Shown here: piece after piece, positions 9,596 through 20,071 of the stretch
Layout of the letters: each line of letters opens with the position of its first letter
Position numbering within the stretch: position 1 is the stretch's first letter
Origin: Pedococcus cremeus
GTDB lineage: Bacteria > Actinomycetota > Actinomycetes > Actinomycetales > Dermatophilaceae
Reading direction: 5' to 3'
Assembly: GCF_900111375.1 (NCBI RefSeq)
Contig: NZ_FOHB01000008.1
Location: 207,696 to 271,695, forward strand
Length of the DNA: 64,000 nt
Translations under genes and position numbers: made by a program
The notes under the pieces: model-generated
Database searches by the model: none
What the model was told of the DNA's origin: nothing
Seen by the model: only the letters and a program-made list of their open reading frames with translations

Positions 9596-10279
9596 TCAGT
9601 CGCCGAGCAGCCGGTAGCCGTGCCCCGGCTCCGTCACCAGGTGACGTGGGCGGCCAGGGTCTGGCTCGAGCTTGCGGCGCAGCTGGTTGGCGTACACGCG
9701 CAGGTAGTTCGACTCGCGCCCGTAGCCGGGCCCCCAGACCTCCCGCAACAGCTCGCGCTGGGAGACCAAGTGGCCCGGTTGCCGTGCCAGAACCGAGAGC
9801 AGCCGCCACTCGGTCGGCGTCAACCGAGTCTCGACGCCGTCGATCACCGCTCGCCGTTCAGCGAAGTCGAGCCGGAACCGCCTCGTCACGAAGGGCGGTT
9901 GGGGGGCCTCTTCGCCCTCAGTACGTCGACGCAGAGCCACCCGGACACGCGCCAGGAGCTCTTCCATGCCAAAGGGCTTGGTCACGTAGTCGTCGGCGCC
10001 GAGGTCCAGTGCCTCCACCTTGTCGGTGGACTCGCTGCGGGCCGAGAGCACGATGACGGGGACGGAGGACCGCTCGCGGATGCGGCGCAGCACCTCGACG
10101 CCGTCCAGGTCGGGCAGTCCCAGGTCCAGCACCACGAGGTCCGGCTCCCGCTCGTTGAAGGCTTGCAGGGCGGAGCGGCCGTCGCCGGCGGTCTCCACCT
10201 CGTAGTCGCGAGCCCTGAGGTTGATCGACAGGGTGCGCAGGAGGTGCGGCTCGTCATCCACCAGAAGCAACACGCTCAT
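9596..10279 (-). CDS. kdpE: Response regulator KdpE
   Basis: OmpR/PhoB-type response regulator of 227 residues: receiver domain with DDEPH acid pair and phospho-acceptor Asp in VLDLGLPDLDG (about residue 53), switch Thr/Ser in VIVLSARSE, Lys in DYVTKPF. The C-terminal winged helix contains LTPTEWRLLSVLARQPG. It overlaps the last four bases of kdpD (ATGA), so it is cotranslated with its kinase. It activates kdpFABC under K+ limitation in the known systems. The 11-bp-spaced repeats upstream of kdpF are candidate targets. Confidence 0.95.
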   Translation of the reverse strand: MSVLLLVDDEPHLLRTLSINLRARDYEVETAGDGRSALQAFNEREPDLVVLDLGLPDLDGVEVLRRIRERSSVPVIVLSARSESTDKVEALDLGADDYVTKPFGMEELLARVRVALRRRTEGEEAPQPPFVTRRFRLDFAERRAVIDGVETRLTPTEWRLLSVLARQPGHLVSQRELLREVWGPGYGRESNYLRVYANQLRRKLEPDPGRPRHLVTEPGHGYRLLGD

Positions 10280-12831
10280 GCGAGGTCTCCGTCCGCTGCC
10301 ACGGGGACATGGCGGGGTTCCGCACCGGTCGACGACCCCGGGGCCGGGCGAAGTTCCAGGACGATCGTCAGTCCGCCTCCGGGTGTGTCCTCGGCCGCGA
10401 TCGCGCCTCCCATGACCTCGATGAGCCCTTTCGCGACGGCCAGGCCGAGACCGACGCCCGTTCCCCTCGGCGCATCCCCGTACCGCTGGAACGGCGCGAA
10501 GATGAACTCCTTGGCCGTGTCAGGAACGCCTACGCCGCGGTCGATCACCCGAACCTGAACACGTTGAGCCACGGACGACGCGCGCACCAGTACCTCTTGC
10601 CGTCCAGGACTGTGCCGGAGCGCGTTCTCCAGGATGTTGGCCAGTACCCGGTCCAACAGGCCGGCGTCCGCCATCACCGAGGGCGTGTCCTCCTCCACAA
10701 GGATCCTCACCCGGTGCGGCTCGCTCAACGAGCGCGTCGCGCCCAGGACGGCATCCCTGATGTCCAGCGAGTCCTCACGCGCCTGCACGGTCCCGGACTG
10801 CAGGCGTGACATGTCCAACAGGTTCGCCACCAGTCCGGTGAGCTGGTCAGTGGAGTCCTCGATGGTCTCGAGCAGGCTTGCCTCATCCTCCGCCGTGAAC
10901 GCGACGTCGGCTTGCCGCAGGCTGGAGGCGGCGGCCTTGATGCTGGCAAGCGGGGTGCGCAGGTCGTGTGACACCGCGGCCAGCAGGGCCGTCCTGGCGC
11001 GGTTGTCCTTGTCCAGCTGGCCGGCGCGTCGTGCCTGTTCCTCGAGCAGGTCACGGCTGAGGATGAGGGCGGCCCGTGAGGCGAAGGCCGATACCAGCCG
11101 GCGGTCCTCTCCACTCAACACCCGGCCAACCAGCACGAGCGTGTTCTCGTCGTCGACAGCGGCGCGGACCGACGCCGTGGCAATCTGTTCGACCGAGAAG
11201 TCATCGGTGGCCGCCACGACCTCCCATGGATCACGGACACTGCGGCGCCGTGCCAGTGCCGCGGCGTCCACGTTGAAGAACTCGACCACCTGCCGCAGGA
11301 GAGCGGGCAGCTGGTCATGCTCAGCGAGGAGGGTCTCGGCCGACTTCGCCAAGGCGGCCGCCTCCCGCTGTGCCGCTCTTGCTGCGGCGGCTCGGCGTTC
11401 GCTGAGATGCACCACCGAGGACACAGCCAGGGCGACGGCGACGTACACCAAGAGCACCACCAGGTTCTCCGAGTCCGCGATCGTCAGTGTGTAGAGCGGC
11501 GGTGTGAAGAACCAGTTCAGCGCGAGGCTGCCCAGCACGGCAGCTGCCAGGGCGGGTCCCAAGCCACCGGCGAGGGCCGCGAGGACGGTGAGGAGAAGGT
11601 AGAGCAGCACGTCCAGCGGCAGGTCGTGCCAACTGCGGATGACGTCCAGCAGAGCGCTCAGGGCGACCACACCCGCGGTGGCGACGAGCCAGCCGAGCAC
11701 GGTGCGACGACGCCCGAGCGCTGGCCCGATCGACAGGCGCCCACGACGGGGCCCGGCGAGCTGGTGCGACACGAGATGGATGTCGATCTCACCTGAGGCG
11801 TCGACGACCCGTCGACCGACCCCGGGGAAGAGCGCGGCCTGCCAGCGAGGCCGTCGCGAGGTGCCGATGACGATCTGACGGGCGTTGACGCCTCGAGCGA
11901 AATCGAGGATGGCCTCGGCTGTGTCCTCGCCGGTGACCGTGTGGAAGGTGCCACCGAGCTCGGTCGTCAGCTCACGCAGCTCGCCAAGCGTCTCGAGACT
12001 GGCGTCGACGAGACCATCCGGAGGAGTGACATAGAGGGCGAGCAGCTCACCTCCGGCCCCACGCGACGCGATCTGGGCGGCGCGGCGCAGAAGGTTGCGC
12101 CCCTCCTTCCCGCCCGCAAGAGCCACCACGACTCGCTCGCGGGTCGGCCACGACTCGGTGATGTCATGATCCGCGCGGTAGCGGTCCAGGCCCTCTTCCA
12201 CCCGATCCGCGAGCCACAGGAGGGACAGCTCCCGGAGCGCGGACAGGTTGCCTTCACGGAAGTAGTTCGACAGAGCTGCGTCGACCTTGTCCGCCGCATA
12301 GACGTTGCCGTGGGCCAGCCGCCGCCGCAGCGCGTGCGGCGACATGTCGACCAGCTCGATCTGGTCGGCCGCCCTGACAACCTCATCGGGCACCGTCTCC
12401 TGCTGCCGAACGCCCGTGATCGCTTCGACCACGTCGTTGAGGGACTCCAGGTGCTGGATGTTCAGCGTCGAGATGACATGGATACCGGCATCCAGCAGCT
12501 CGTCGACGTCCTGCCACCGCTTGGGGTTTCGGGTGCCCGGCGCGTTGGTGTGGGCGAGCTCGTCCACGAGCGCCACCTCAGGTTTGCGGGCCAGGACGGC
12601 GTCCAGGTCGAGCTCGCGCAGCGCAGCACCTCGGTGGGTGACCTCGAGCAGGGGCACCTGCTCGATGCCCTCCATCAGGGCGGCGGTGTACATGCGGCCG
12701 TGGGCCTCGCAGACGCCGATCACGACGTCCGTGCCGCGCTCCATGCGGCGGCGCGCCTCGGAGAGCATGTCGACGGTCTTGCCGACACCGGGTGCGGCAC
12801 CGAGGTAGATGCGCAGCTTTCCCCTGGCCAT
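10276..12831 (-). CDS. kdpD: Sensor histidine kinase KdpD
   Basis: An 851-residue membrane kinase for K+/turgor sensing. Order: N-terminal KdpD domain with Walker-like GAAPGVGKT (residues 11-19) and DELAHTNAPG, a universal-stress-protein-like domain (about 245-370), four close helices of the DUF4118 region (about 395-490), a GAF-like segment, then the dimerisation box SHDLRTPLASIK with the phospho-acceptor His, and the ATPase domain with NILENALRH, DRGVGVP and GTGVGLGLA. Full length for the family. Start at ATG 12831; 51 bases separate it from kdpC. Confidence 0.95.
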   Translation of the reverse strand: MARGKLRIYLGAAPGVGKTVDMLSEARRRMERGTDVVIGVCEAHGRMYTAALMEGIEQVPLLEVTHRGAALRELDLDAVLARKPEVALVDELAHTNAPGTRNPKRWQDVDELLDAGIHVISTLNIQHLESLNDVVEAITGVRQQETVPDEVVRAADQIELVDMSPHALRRRLAHGNVYAADKVDAALSNYFREGNLSALRELSLLWLADRVEEGLDRYRADHDITESWPTRERVVVALAGGKEGRNLLRRAAQIASRGAGGELLALYVTPPDGLVDASLETLGELRELTTELGGTFHTVTGEDTAEAILDFARGVNARQIVIGTSRRPRWQAALFPGVGRRVVDASGEIDIHLVSHQLAGPRRGRLSIGPALGRRRTVLGWLVATAGVVALSALLDVIRSWHDLPLDVLLYLLLTVLAALAGGLGPALAAAVLGSLALNWFFTPPLYTLTIADSENLVVLLVYVAVALAVSSVVHLSERRAAAARAAQREAAALAKSAETLLAEHDQLPALLRQVVEFFNVDAAALARRRSVRDPWEVVAATDDFSVEQIATASVRAAVDDENTLVLVGRVLSGEDRRLVSAFASRAALILSRDLLEEQARRAGQLDKDNRARTALLAAVSHDLRTPLASIKAAASSLRQADVAFTAEDEASLLETIEDSTDQLTGLVANLLDMSRLQSGTVQAREDSLDIRDAVLGATRSLSEPHRVRILVEEDTPSVMADAGLLDRVLANILENALRHSPGRQEVLVRASSVAQRVQVRVIDRGVGVPDTAKEFIFAPFQRYGDAPRGTGVGLGLAVAKGLIEVMGGAIAAEDTPGGGLTIVLELRPAPGSSTGAEPRHVPVAADGDLA

Positions 12832-12882
12832 GACGTGATTCTCGCCCTCCGTGACCAGATCAGGCGACGCTGGGCCGCATCG

Positions 12883-13458
12883 TCATCGACCGGCTCGCCT
12901 GTCCAGCGCGAGGTTGAGCTCGAGGACATTCACCCGCGGCTCGCCCAGGAAGCCTAGCGTCCGCCCCTGGGTGTGTTGGTGCACGAGCTCGACGACGATG
13001 CCTTCGTCGAGGCCGTTGGCGGCCGCGACGCGCGGAGCCTGAGCCAGTGCGTTCGACGGTGAGATGTGCGGGTCGAGGCCGCTGGCAGAGGCCGTGAGGG
13101 CATCGGCGGGTCCCTGCACGCCTCCATGTGCGTTGGCATATCCGCGGCTCCGCTCTGCGAGAGCCTTCCGCTGTTCGTCACTCGAGGCGTAGAGGTTGGT
13201 GCCGCCGCTCACGTCACCGGCGTAGCTGCTGGCTGAGGGCCGGCTCTGGAAGTGCCGCTCGTCGGTGAAGTTCTGGCCGAGCAGCGAGGATCCCACGACC
13301 ACACCGGCGCGCTGGACCCTGGAGCCGTCTGCTTGCGACGAGAGGCCGAGCCGACCGATGCCCCAGATGGCGGCGGGGTAGAGCACACCGAGCAGAAGGG
13401 TGAGTGCCAGGAGCATCCGTGCGGCGGCGCCGACCTGACGGGTGAGGGGGGAGGACAC
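12883..13458 (-). CDS. kdpC: Potassium-transporting ATPase subunit KdpC
   Basis: 191 residues, normal length. A single N-terminal membrane helix (MLLALTLLLGVLYPAAIWGIG) is followed by a periplasmic domain with the family motifs VGSSLLGQNF, FQSRPSAS and ASGLDPHISPSNALAQAPRVA. It assembles with KdpA and KdpB. It starts six bases after the kdpB stop, within the kdpFABC operon. Confidence 0.95.
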   Translation of the reverse strand: MSSPLTRQVGAAARMLLALTLLLGVLYPAAIWGIGRLGLSSQADGSRVQRAGVVVGSSLLGQNFTDERHFQSRPSASSYAGDVSGGTNLYASSDEQRKALAERSRGYANAHGGVQGPADALTASASGLDPHISPSNALAQAPRVAAANGLDEGIVVELVHQHTQGRTLGFLGEPRVNVLELNLALDRRAGR

Positions 13459-13464
13459 GGGTTC

Positions 13465-15513
13465 TCAGCTCAATCCGGGGAGTAGCGAGACGACGAGGTC
13501 GATGGCCTTGATGCCGACGAAGGGCACCACCACCCCGCCGAGGCCGTAGATGAGGAGGTTGCGGTTCAGGAGCGCGCTTGCACTGCTCGGCCGATACCGG
13601 ACGCCGCGGAGCGCCAGTGGAATCAGAGCCAGGATGACCAGCGCGTTGAAGATGACCGCCGACAGGATCGCCGACTCCGGCGAGGACAGTCGCATGATGT
13701 TCAGTGCGTCAAGGCCCGGGAAGAGCACGACGAACATCGCGGGGATGATCGCGAAGTACTTCGCGATGTCGTTGGCGATCGAGAACGTGGTCAGCGCTCC
13801 GCGGGTGATGAGCAGCTGCTTGCCGATCTCCACGATCTCGATCAGCTTCGTGGGGTCTGAGTCGAGGTCGACCATGTTCCCGGCCTCCTTGGCCGCCGAC
13901 GTGCCGGTGTTCATCGCGACACCGACGTCCGCCTGCGCCAAGGCCGGTGCGTCGTTCGTGCCGTCGCCCGTCATGGCCACCAGGCGGCCGCCCGCCTGCT
14001 CGGCCCTGATGAGGCGCATCTTCTCCTCGGGCGTTGCCTCCGCCAGGAAGTCGTCGACGCCTGCCTCCCTCGCGATAGCGGCGGCGGTCAACGGGTTGTC
14101 GCCGGTGATCATGACGGTGCGGATCCCCATGCGGCGCAGGCGGTCGAACCGCTCACGCATACCCGATTTGACGATGTCCTTGAGGTGCACGACACCGAGC
14201 GCCCGTGCCGGCGCGTCGCTGTCGACCTGCTCGGCCACCACCAGCGGGGTGCCACCGGACTCGCCGATTCGGTCGGCGATCTGCTGCACCGATGGGGGCA
14301 CACTGCCGCCCGTCTCGCGCACCCAGGTCGCGACCGCGGAACCGGCGCCCTTGCGGACCCCTGAGCCGTCGGGGAGGTCGACCCCGGACATGCGGGTGGT
14401 CGCAGTGAACTCGATGAACTTGGCGCCCTCGACCGCCAGCGCCTTCGCGGTGCGAGACCCGTCCACCCTGTATGCCGTGTGGGCCAGTTCCACGATGGAC
14501 TTGCCCTCCGGGGTGGAGTCCGCCAGCGAGGAGAGATAGGCAGCCTCGGGCAGGTCACGTCCACCCTCGCCGTCGAGGCTGATGAACTCCGACGCCTGCC
14601 GGTTGCCGAGCGTGATGGTGCCCGTCTTGTCGAGCAACAGCGTCGAGACGTCGCCGGCGGCCTCCACCGCGCGCCCGGACATCGCGAGCACGTTGCGCTG
14701 CACCAGCCGGTCCATGCCTGCGATGCCGATGGCGGACAGCAGGGCGCCGATGGTCGTCGGGATGAGGCAGACGAGCAGGGCGACGAGCACCAGCACCGAC
14801 TGGGCCTTCCCGGAGTACACCGCCAGGGGCTGCAAGGCCATGACGGTCACCAGGAAGATGATCGTCAGCGTCGTCAGCAGGATCGTCAGGGCGATCTCGT
14901 TCGGGGTCTTCTGTCGTTCCGCGCCCTCCACCAGGGCGATCATCCGATCGATGAAGCTCTCGCCCGGCTTGGTGGTGATCTTGACCACGATGCGGTCTGA
15001 CAGGACGGTGGTGCCACCGGTGACTGCGCTGCGGTCGCCTCCGGATTCACGGATGACCGGGGCCGACTCGCCGGTGATGGCCGACTCGTCGACGGTGGCG
15101 ACGCCCTCAACGACGTCACCGTCACCCGGGATGACTTGACCGGCCTCGACGACGACCTCGTCACCGACGCGCAGCGCCGAGCCGGGAACGATCTCCTCCG
15201 CCCCGTCCTGGCTCAACCGGCGAGCCGTGGTTTCCTTCTTGGCCCGGCGGAGGGTCGCGGCCTGTGCCTTGCCCCGCCCCTCGGCGACCGCCTCCGCGGC
15301 GTTGGCGAAGAGCACGGTGGCCCACAGCCAGCCCGTCACCGACCAGCTGAAGAGGCTGGGCTCTGTGATGGCCAGCCCGGTTGTGAACACCGACCCGACC
15401 CAGACCACGAAGATGACGGGCGAGTGCCAAACATGGCGCGGGTCGAGCTTGGCGAATGCCTGCGGGACGACCTCCCTGAGCGAGTGCCCACCGGTGACCA
15501 TGTGCCGCGTCAT
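13465..15513 (-). CDS. kdpB: Potassium-transporting P-type ATPase, KdpB
   Basis: Catalytic subunit of the high-affinity K+ pump, 682 residues, standard length. Phosphorylation motif [10 protein letters not shown], phosphatase motif [14 protein letters not shown], and hinge [22 protein letters not shown] are present with about seven membrane helices. The start at 15513 is set by GGAGG just upstream and the 4-base ATGA overlap with kdpA. The same frame runs open a further 270 codons upstream across kdpA, but those residues are low-complexity and not KdpB. Confidence 0.96.
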   Translation of the reverse strand: MTRHMVTGGHSLREVVPQAFAKLDPRHVWHSPVIFVVWVGSVFTTGLAITEPSLFSWSVTGWLWATVLFANAAEAVAEGRGKAQAATLRRAKKETTARRLSQDGAEEIVPGSALRVGDEVVVEAGQVIPGDGDVVEGVATVDESAITGESAPVIRESGGDRSAVTGGTTVLSDRIVVKITTKPGESFIDRMIALVEGAERQKTPNEIALTILLTTLTIIFLVTVMALQPLAVYSGKAQSVLVLVALLVCLIPTTIGALLSAIGIAGMDRLVQRNVLAMSGRAVEAAGDVSTLLLDKTGTITLGNRQASEFISLDGEGGRDLPEAAYLSSLADSTPEGKSIVELAHTAYRVDGSRTAKALAVEGAKFIEFTATTRMSGVDLPDGSGVRKGAGSAVATWVRETGGSVPPSVQQIADRIGESGGTPLVVAEQVDSDAPARALGVVHLKDIVKSGMRERFDRLRRMGIRTVMITGDNPLTAAAIAREAGVDDFLAEATPEEKMRLIRAEQAGGRLVAMTGDGTNDAPALAQADVGVAMNTGTSAAKEAGNMVDLDSDPTKLIEIVEIGKQLLITRGALTTFSIANDIAKYFAIIPAMFVVLFPGLDALNIMRLSSPESAILSAVIFNALVILALIPLALRGVRYRPSSASALLNRNLLIYGLGGVVVPFVGIKAIDLVVSLLPGLS

Positions 15514-17159
15514 GAAAGAGCCTCCGCGATGGGGCCCAGCGCGAGGGCCGGGAAGAAGGTGAGCAGGGCGACGATGACGGCTACGCCGGTGAGCAGGCCC
15601 ACGAAGAGGGGTGTGTGGGTGGGCATCGTGCCGGCGCTGGCGGGCCTGGGCTGCTGCTCGACGAGTAGTCCGGCCAGGCGCAGCACCAGCAGCATGGGTA
15701 CGAAGCGTCCGAGGAACATGCTCGCCGCGAGCGTCAGGTTGAACCAGGGAGTGTCGGCCGTCAGGCCCGCGAACGCGCTGCCGTTGTTGTTGGCCGCAGA
15801 GCCGAAGGCGTACATGACCTCGGACAGACCGTGTGGGCCGGAGGCCAGCATCGCCGACCTGGGGCCGTCCATCACGAGCGACAGCCCGGTGAAGGCCAGG
15901 ACGAGCAGGGGCATGACGAGGATGTACAGAGCGGCACAGGTGATCTCGCGGCGCCCCACCGTCTTGCCCAGGAACTCGGGGGTTCGACCGACCATGAGCC
16001 CGGCGATGAACACGGCGATGATGGCGACGATGAGGATGCCGTACAGGCCGGAACCCACACCTCCCGGGGAGATCTCGCCCAGGAGCATGTTCGCGAGAAC
16101 CGCTCCGCCACCGAGTGGGCTGTAGCTCTCGTGCATGGAGTTGACGGCGCCCGTCGACGTGCCGGTGGTCGAAGCCGCGAACAGGGCTGAGGACCACACG
16201 CCGAACCGCTGCTCCTTGCCCTCCATGGCGTCGCCGACCGCACCGGAGGCGGCGACCTCGGATGCGGTCGTGGCCGCGACCCCGGCGGCCCACAGGAAGC
16301 CTGCGAAGCCGAGAAGCGCCCAACCCTGCCGTCGGTCGCCCACCATGATCCCGTAGGTACGCGTCAGGGCGAACGGGATCAGCAACAGCAGGAAGACCTC
16401 GAGGAGGTTGGTGAACGGGTTCGGGTTCTCGAACGGGTGTGCCGAGTTGGCGTTGAAGTACCCGCCCCCGTTGGTGCCGAGCTCCTTGATCGCCTCTTGA
16501 GAGGCGACCAGACCGCCACGGATGATCTGCTCGCCGCCAGCGGCAGCCCTGACCGTTTCGGGGGCGCTCAGGTTCTGCACCACACCCCCGATGAGCAGCA
16601 CCACCGCGGCAACGGCAGCGAGGGGCAACAGCACCCGCAGTGTCCCCCTGACGAGGTCCACCCAGAAGTTTCCGATCCCCCTGCTCGACCGGCGGGCGAC
16701 CGCTCGCGTGATGGCCACCGCCACGGCCAGACCGACCGCCGCCGAGGCGAAGTTCTGGACCGTCAGGCCCACCGTCTGGACGAGCGGCGTGACGCCGACC
16801 TCACCGGCATACGACTGCCAGTTGGTGTTGGTGACAAAGGACACCGCGGTGTTCAGGGCCGTGCTGACACCCATGCCCGTGGAACCCTGGGTGAGCGGGA
16901 GACGCAGCTGGACCACGATGAGCACGAAGAGGGCCGCGATGCTGACCAGGGAGAAGGCCACGACGCTGGTCGCATAGGCCCGCCAGCCCTGCTCGGAGTC
17001 GGGGTCGACCCCGACGGCCCGGTAGACGACTCGCTCGATGCGCCAATGACCCCGGTCGGTGAAGACTCGGGCCATCCAGGCGCCCATCGGGTGGTAGCAG
17101 ACCGCGAGCGCCACGATGAGCACGCCGATGGTGAGCAGGCCGCTCACCGTGGCAGACAT
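15510..17159 (-). CDS. kdpA: Potassium-transporting ATPase potassium-binding subunit KdpA
   Basis: Channel-like K+-translocating subunit of 549 residues with about 10 membrane helices. Selectivity-filter-like segments are visible: [36 protein letters not shown] (here quoted as [19 protein letters not shown]), [14 protein letters not shown] and [12 protein letters not shown]. Start ATG 17159 overlaps the kdpF stop by one base (TGATG), so kdpF, kdpA, kdpB and kdpC are tightly coupled. Confidence 0.96.
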   Translation of the reverse strand: MSATVSGLLTIGVLIVALAVCYHPMGAWMARVFTDRGHWRIERVVYRAVGVDPDSEQGWRAYATSVVAFSLVSIAALFVLIVVQLRLPLTQGSTGMGVSTALNTAVSFVTNTNWQSYAGEVGVTPLVQTVGLTVQNFASAAVGLAVAVAITRAVARRSSRGIGNFWVDLVRGTLRVLLPLAAVAAVVLLIGGVVQNLSAPETVRAAAGGEQIIRGGLVASQEAIKELGTNGGGYFNANSAHPFENPNPFTNLLEVFLLLLIPFALTRTYGIMVGDRRQGWALLGFAGFLWAAGVAATTASEVAASGAVGDAMEGKEQRFGVWSSALFAASTTGTSTGAVNSMHESYSPLGGGAVLANMLLGEISPGGVGSGLYGILIVAIIAVFIAGLMVGRTPEFLGKTVGRREITCAALYILVMPLLVLAFTGLSLVMDGPRSAMLASGPHGLSEVMYAFGSAANNNGSAFAGLTADTPWFNLTLAASMFLGRFVPMLLVLRLAGLLVEQQPRPASAGTMPTHTPLFVGLLTGVAVIVALLTFFPALALGPIAEALS

Positions 17160-17245
17160 CAGAACTTCTCCGGCCGGATGAGGGCGTACACGAGGTAGGC
17201 GATGAGGGCCAGTGCCAGGACGGCCGCGATGACGTTCTCGCTCAC
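17159..17245 (-). CDS. kdpF: KdpF stabilising subunit
   Basis: A 28-residue single-helix peptide, ending ALALIAYLVYALIRPEKF, which is the KdpF pattern. GTG start at 17245 with GGGGG upstream. The frame stays open upstream to 17362 but the extra residues are hydrophilic and would precede the operon's promoter region. It is the first gene of kdpFABC and shares one base with kdpA. Confidence 0.9.
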   Translation of the reverse strand: MSENVIAAVLALALIAYLVYALIRPEKF

Positions 17246-17284
17246 GCCCCCAGTGAAGAGCCAGCTTCGCGTGCGTCGGACCCC

Positions 17285-17388
17285 ATTGACGTCCTGGTAA
17301 CGGCTCTTGACGTGATCTTGACGGCCCAAGTGCTCCCGGACACTCGTCCCCGATCTCGCCACGTACGGAAGGCGTTAAGTCTCTTGAC
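17285..17388. promoter_or_regulatory. kdp intergenic region with spaced TTGAC repeats (candidate KdpE site)
   Basis: Between divergent kdpF and the DUF4118 gene there are four copies of [C/A]TTGAC on the plus strand, at 17285, 17306, 17317 and 17383. The pair at 17306 and 17317 is spaced exactly 11 bases, the direct-repeat spacing of OmpR/PhoB-family operators such as KdpE. Read on the minus strand it is GTCAAG repeated ahead of kdpF. The copy at 17383 (TTGACA) could also act as a -35 for the plus-strand gene. Assignment to KdpE is inference. Confidence 0.5.
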
Positions 17389-17419
17389 AGGCGGACCCCG
17401 GGGCACGCGTGATGAGGAC

Positions 17420-18214
17420 ATGAACCTGAGGTCGGTCATACGCGCCCACCGCCTTGCGACGACCGTGCTCGCCGCGGGTCTGCCCCTGGCGGCGGCGGCA
17501 CTGTTGTCGCTTGTGCGGGACACCGTCGGCACGCCTACCGTCGTGCTGGTCCTCGTGGCGTGCGTCGTCGTCGCCGGGGCGACCGGCCTGCGAAGTGCCG
17601 GGCTCGCGGCCGCCGTCTCAGCGGCGGCATCCTTCGACTTCTTCCTCACCCAGCCGTACGGCTCGTTCGCCATCCACGACGCGGAGGACCTCGAGGCGGC
17701 CGTGCTGTTGCTCATCATCGGGGGCATCGTCACCGAGACGGCTCTGTGGGGTCTGAGGCAGGAGGCTGCGCTGGCGCGTCAGAGCGGCTACCTCGGCGGT
17801 GTCCTGGCCACCGCGGACACGCTTGCTCGACACCACGAGTCGGCCGAGGACGTCACAGAGAGCGTCGGCCGGCGCATCACCGAGCTGCTGGACCTGGACT
17901 CGTGCCGCTTCGTGCCAGGTCCCCCGCCGAACCCGGGCGCCCCGACCTTCCACCACGACGGGGCGCTCGTCCGTGACGGCTACCAGCTCAACATCGAACG
18001 TGACGGGCTGCCCGTCGACGCGGCGATGTACCTGCTGGTGCGCTCAGGAAGCCAGGTGCGAGGGCACTTCGTCGTCACGGCCGCCACCCACATCGCACGG
18101 CCCAGCCTGGAACAGCGACGCGTGGCTGCGCTGCTCGCCGACCAGGTGGCTGGCTGGCTCGCCGGTTCAGGCCAGCACGTGACAGGACGCAGCGTCCACG
18201 GCTCGCCACAGTGA
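17420..18214 (+). CDS. DUF4118 sensor-like membrane protein
   Basis: 264 residues: four tight N-terminal helices (about residues 14-105) that match the KdpD membrane domain DUF4118, including FDFFLTQPYGSF, then a GAF-like cytoplasmic region. There is no histidine-kinase H box, no ATPase motifs and no KdpD N-terminal domain. ATG 17420 chosen, preceded by GAGGA; the frame opens at 17312. Divergent from kdpF. It could modulate K+ sensing, for example by pairing with KdpD; this is inference from domain and position only. Confidence 0.75.
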   Translation: MNLRSVIRAHRLATTVLAAGLPLAAAALLSLVRDTVGTPTVVLVLVACVVVAGATGLRSAGLAAAVSAAASFDFFLTQPYGSFAIHDAEDLEAAVLLLIIGGIVTETALWGLRQEAALARQSGYLGGVLATADTLARHHESAEDVTESVGRRITELLDLDSCRFVPGPPPNPGAPTFHHDGALVRDGYQLNIERDGLPVDAAMYLLVRSGSQVRGHFVVTAATHIARPSLEQRRVAALLADQVAGWLAGSGQHVTGRSVHGSPQ

Positions 18215-18814
18215 CGGCCTGAGTCGAGCTCCCGCCACAGGCCGCTCGGGAAGGGTCGGCAGCAGGGACCTTCGCCCTACCTGACCCGGTCGGCCGGGTC
18301 GCACCATGGTGGTGCGCCGCCTTCGGCCCGCCAGCTCGACGATTCGTCGTCTCAACGCTGATGAGGCCGAAGGTGGTGCTCCACGTCGACCCCGGCCTGG
18401 CCACGGTCCTCCACTCGGTGGCAGCCAGGTGCCTCGGTGCCTCGGCCTCCCGTCGTCGACAAGACCGGCCCCCTGGGTCACCCTTCTAGGTCGCCCTTCG
18501 CTGCCCCCGAGAAAAAGGTTGCACAACGCACCCGTTCAGGGATTGCCACGCCCCTGAGCCAGTGGTTGACTCCACGGCGGCGATGGATCCCGCCAGGACG
18601 ACATGTCCGAACCGCCCGTCACATGGGCTGATGGTTCCTGGCCACGGGCGACCCGTTCGCCATGGTGCTCAGGGGGTGGTCGACGCCGTTACCGGCCCAG
18701 TTGCCGCTGTTGTCCCGCCAGCCGTGCGCACTCGAGCCACCGCACAGTCGCACTCGCCACCCTCGCGCAGCCGCGCACCCAATGCGCGGCCGTGCACCTC
18801 GGAAAGGATCTGTT
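18215..18814. other. 600-bp stretch without a supportable gene
   Basis: Short open frames exist on both strands, but none has a ribosome site, a family motif or codon bias that stands out. It should contain the promoter of the secreted phosphoesterase that follows. Confidence 0.5.
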
Positions 18815-19936
18815 GTGACCTCACGTCCGCTCGCCCTCGGCGCCTTGGCCGCCGCCACCGCCGTCGGTCTCCTCACGGCCACCATGGGAGGGGCCGATGC
18901 CCATGGCCGGTCGTCCTCGAAGGCGTCTCCCCGCATCGACCACCTCTACGTGCTGATGCTCGAGAACCACTCGAAGTCGAGCGTCATCGGCAACCCGAAC
19001 GCGCCCTTCCTCAGCCAGCTGGCCAGCCGGAACACCGTGGCCGACCACTACTACGGCGTGACCCACCCCTCGATGCCCAACTACATCGCCGCGATCGCCG
19101 GCGACAACTTCGGCATCCAGGACGACGAGGACGAGAACGTCGTGAACCTCGACCGCCCCAACCTGGTCGACGAGCTCGAGAAGAAGCACGTCCGGTGGGC
19201 GGCGTACATGGACACCCTCCCGCAGGACAAGCAGGCCAGGTTCGGCCCGACGCTGCCCGACGGCAGCGTCGCCAAGCTGTACGCGAAGAAGCACAACCCG
19301 TTCGTGCTGTTCGACAGCGTGAAGAACTCGCCCGAGCGCATGGCCAAGGTCAAGGACTACTCCGCGATGGCCGCCGACCTGAACTCGCCGAAGGCGCCTG
19401 AGTTCGTGTGGATCTCGCCCAACCAGTGCAACGACATGCACGGAGGGGTGAGCCAGACGATCGCCGGCCACCCGGAGACGCCGTGCCCGTACGGCAGCAC
19501 CAAGGACGACGCCAACGACGCCGCCCTGAAGAAGAAGGCCGACGACTTCACGCGCCAGGCGGTGCACACCATCATGACGTCGAAGGCGTGGACCAAGAAG
19601 TCCGCGATCGTCATCGTCACCGACGAGAACGACTACACCGGCAACGCGGAGACCGGTGGCTGGGAGAGCGCAGACGGTTGCTGCGACTCGCCGTACGTCG
19701 CCAAGGGCGACCCCCGGGTCTCCAAGGACTGGCCGGGAGGTACCTACGGAGGCGGGCTGATCCCCGCCATCATCGTGAGCGGCTCGGGTCCGACCAAGCG
19801 GGTGGACCACACGCCGTACAACCACTACTCCCTGCTGGCCACCGTGCAGGAGAACTGGAAGCTGCCCTACCTCGGGCACTCCGGGGACCGTGCCGGCGGT
19901 GTGGTGTCCATGTGGTCGGCGTTCGGCCGCCGCTGA
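18815..19936 (+). CDS. Secreted phosphoesterase (acid phosphatase / phospholipase C-like)
   Basis: 373 residues with a clear signal peptide (ALGALAAATAVGLLTATMGG, ending near ADAHG), so it is exported. Family marks of the PF04185 phosphoesterases: LMLENHSKS near residue 50, GVTHPSMPNYIAAIAG near 85, and VTDENDYTGN near 268. The Glu, Asn, His and Asp of these motifs form the metal/phosphate site in the family. GTG start at 18815 with GGAAAGGA upstream. It is followed by a strong hairpin terminator. It would release phosphate from extracellular esters; the exact substrate is unknown. Confidence 0.85.
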   Translation: MTSRPLALGALAAATAVGLLTATMGGADAHGRSSSKASPRIDHLYVLMLENHSKSSVIGNPNAPFLSQLASRNTVADHYYGVTHPSMPNYIAAIAGDNFGIQDDEDENVVNLDRPNLVDELEKKHVRWAAYMDTLPQDKQARFGPTLPDGSVAKLYAKKHNPFVLFDSVKNSPERMAKVKDYSAMAADLNSPKAPEFVWISPNQCNDMHGGVSQTIAGHPETPCPYGSTKDDANDAALKKKADDFTRQAVHTIMTSKAWTKKSAIVIVTDENDYTGNAETGGWESADGCCDSPYVAKGDPRVSKDWPGGTYGGGLIPAIIVSGSGPTKRVDHTPYNHYSLLATVQENWKLPYLGHSGDRAGGVVSMWSAFGRR

Positions 19937-19949
19937 CCAGCATCTCGGT

Positions 19950-19986
19950 GGCGACGTGACGTCGGGTCTCCCGGCGTCACGTCGCC
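19950..19986. terminator. Hairpin terminator after phosphoesterase
   Basis: Perfect 12-bp stem GGCGACGTGACG / CGTCACGTCGCC with a 13-base loop, 14 bases past the stop. No U tail, as is common in high-GC actinomycetes. Confidence 0.7.
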
Positions 19987-20071
19987 GTGGGCGGACGCGG
20001 ACCTCGCCCTCAGGTCGCGGCGCTGGCGCGTGCCGTGGACCATGGAGGGCAACCGACAGCAGGGGGCAGCG

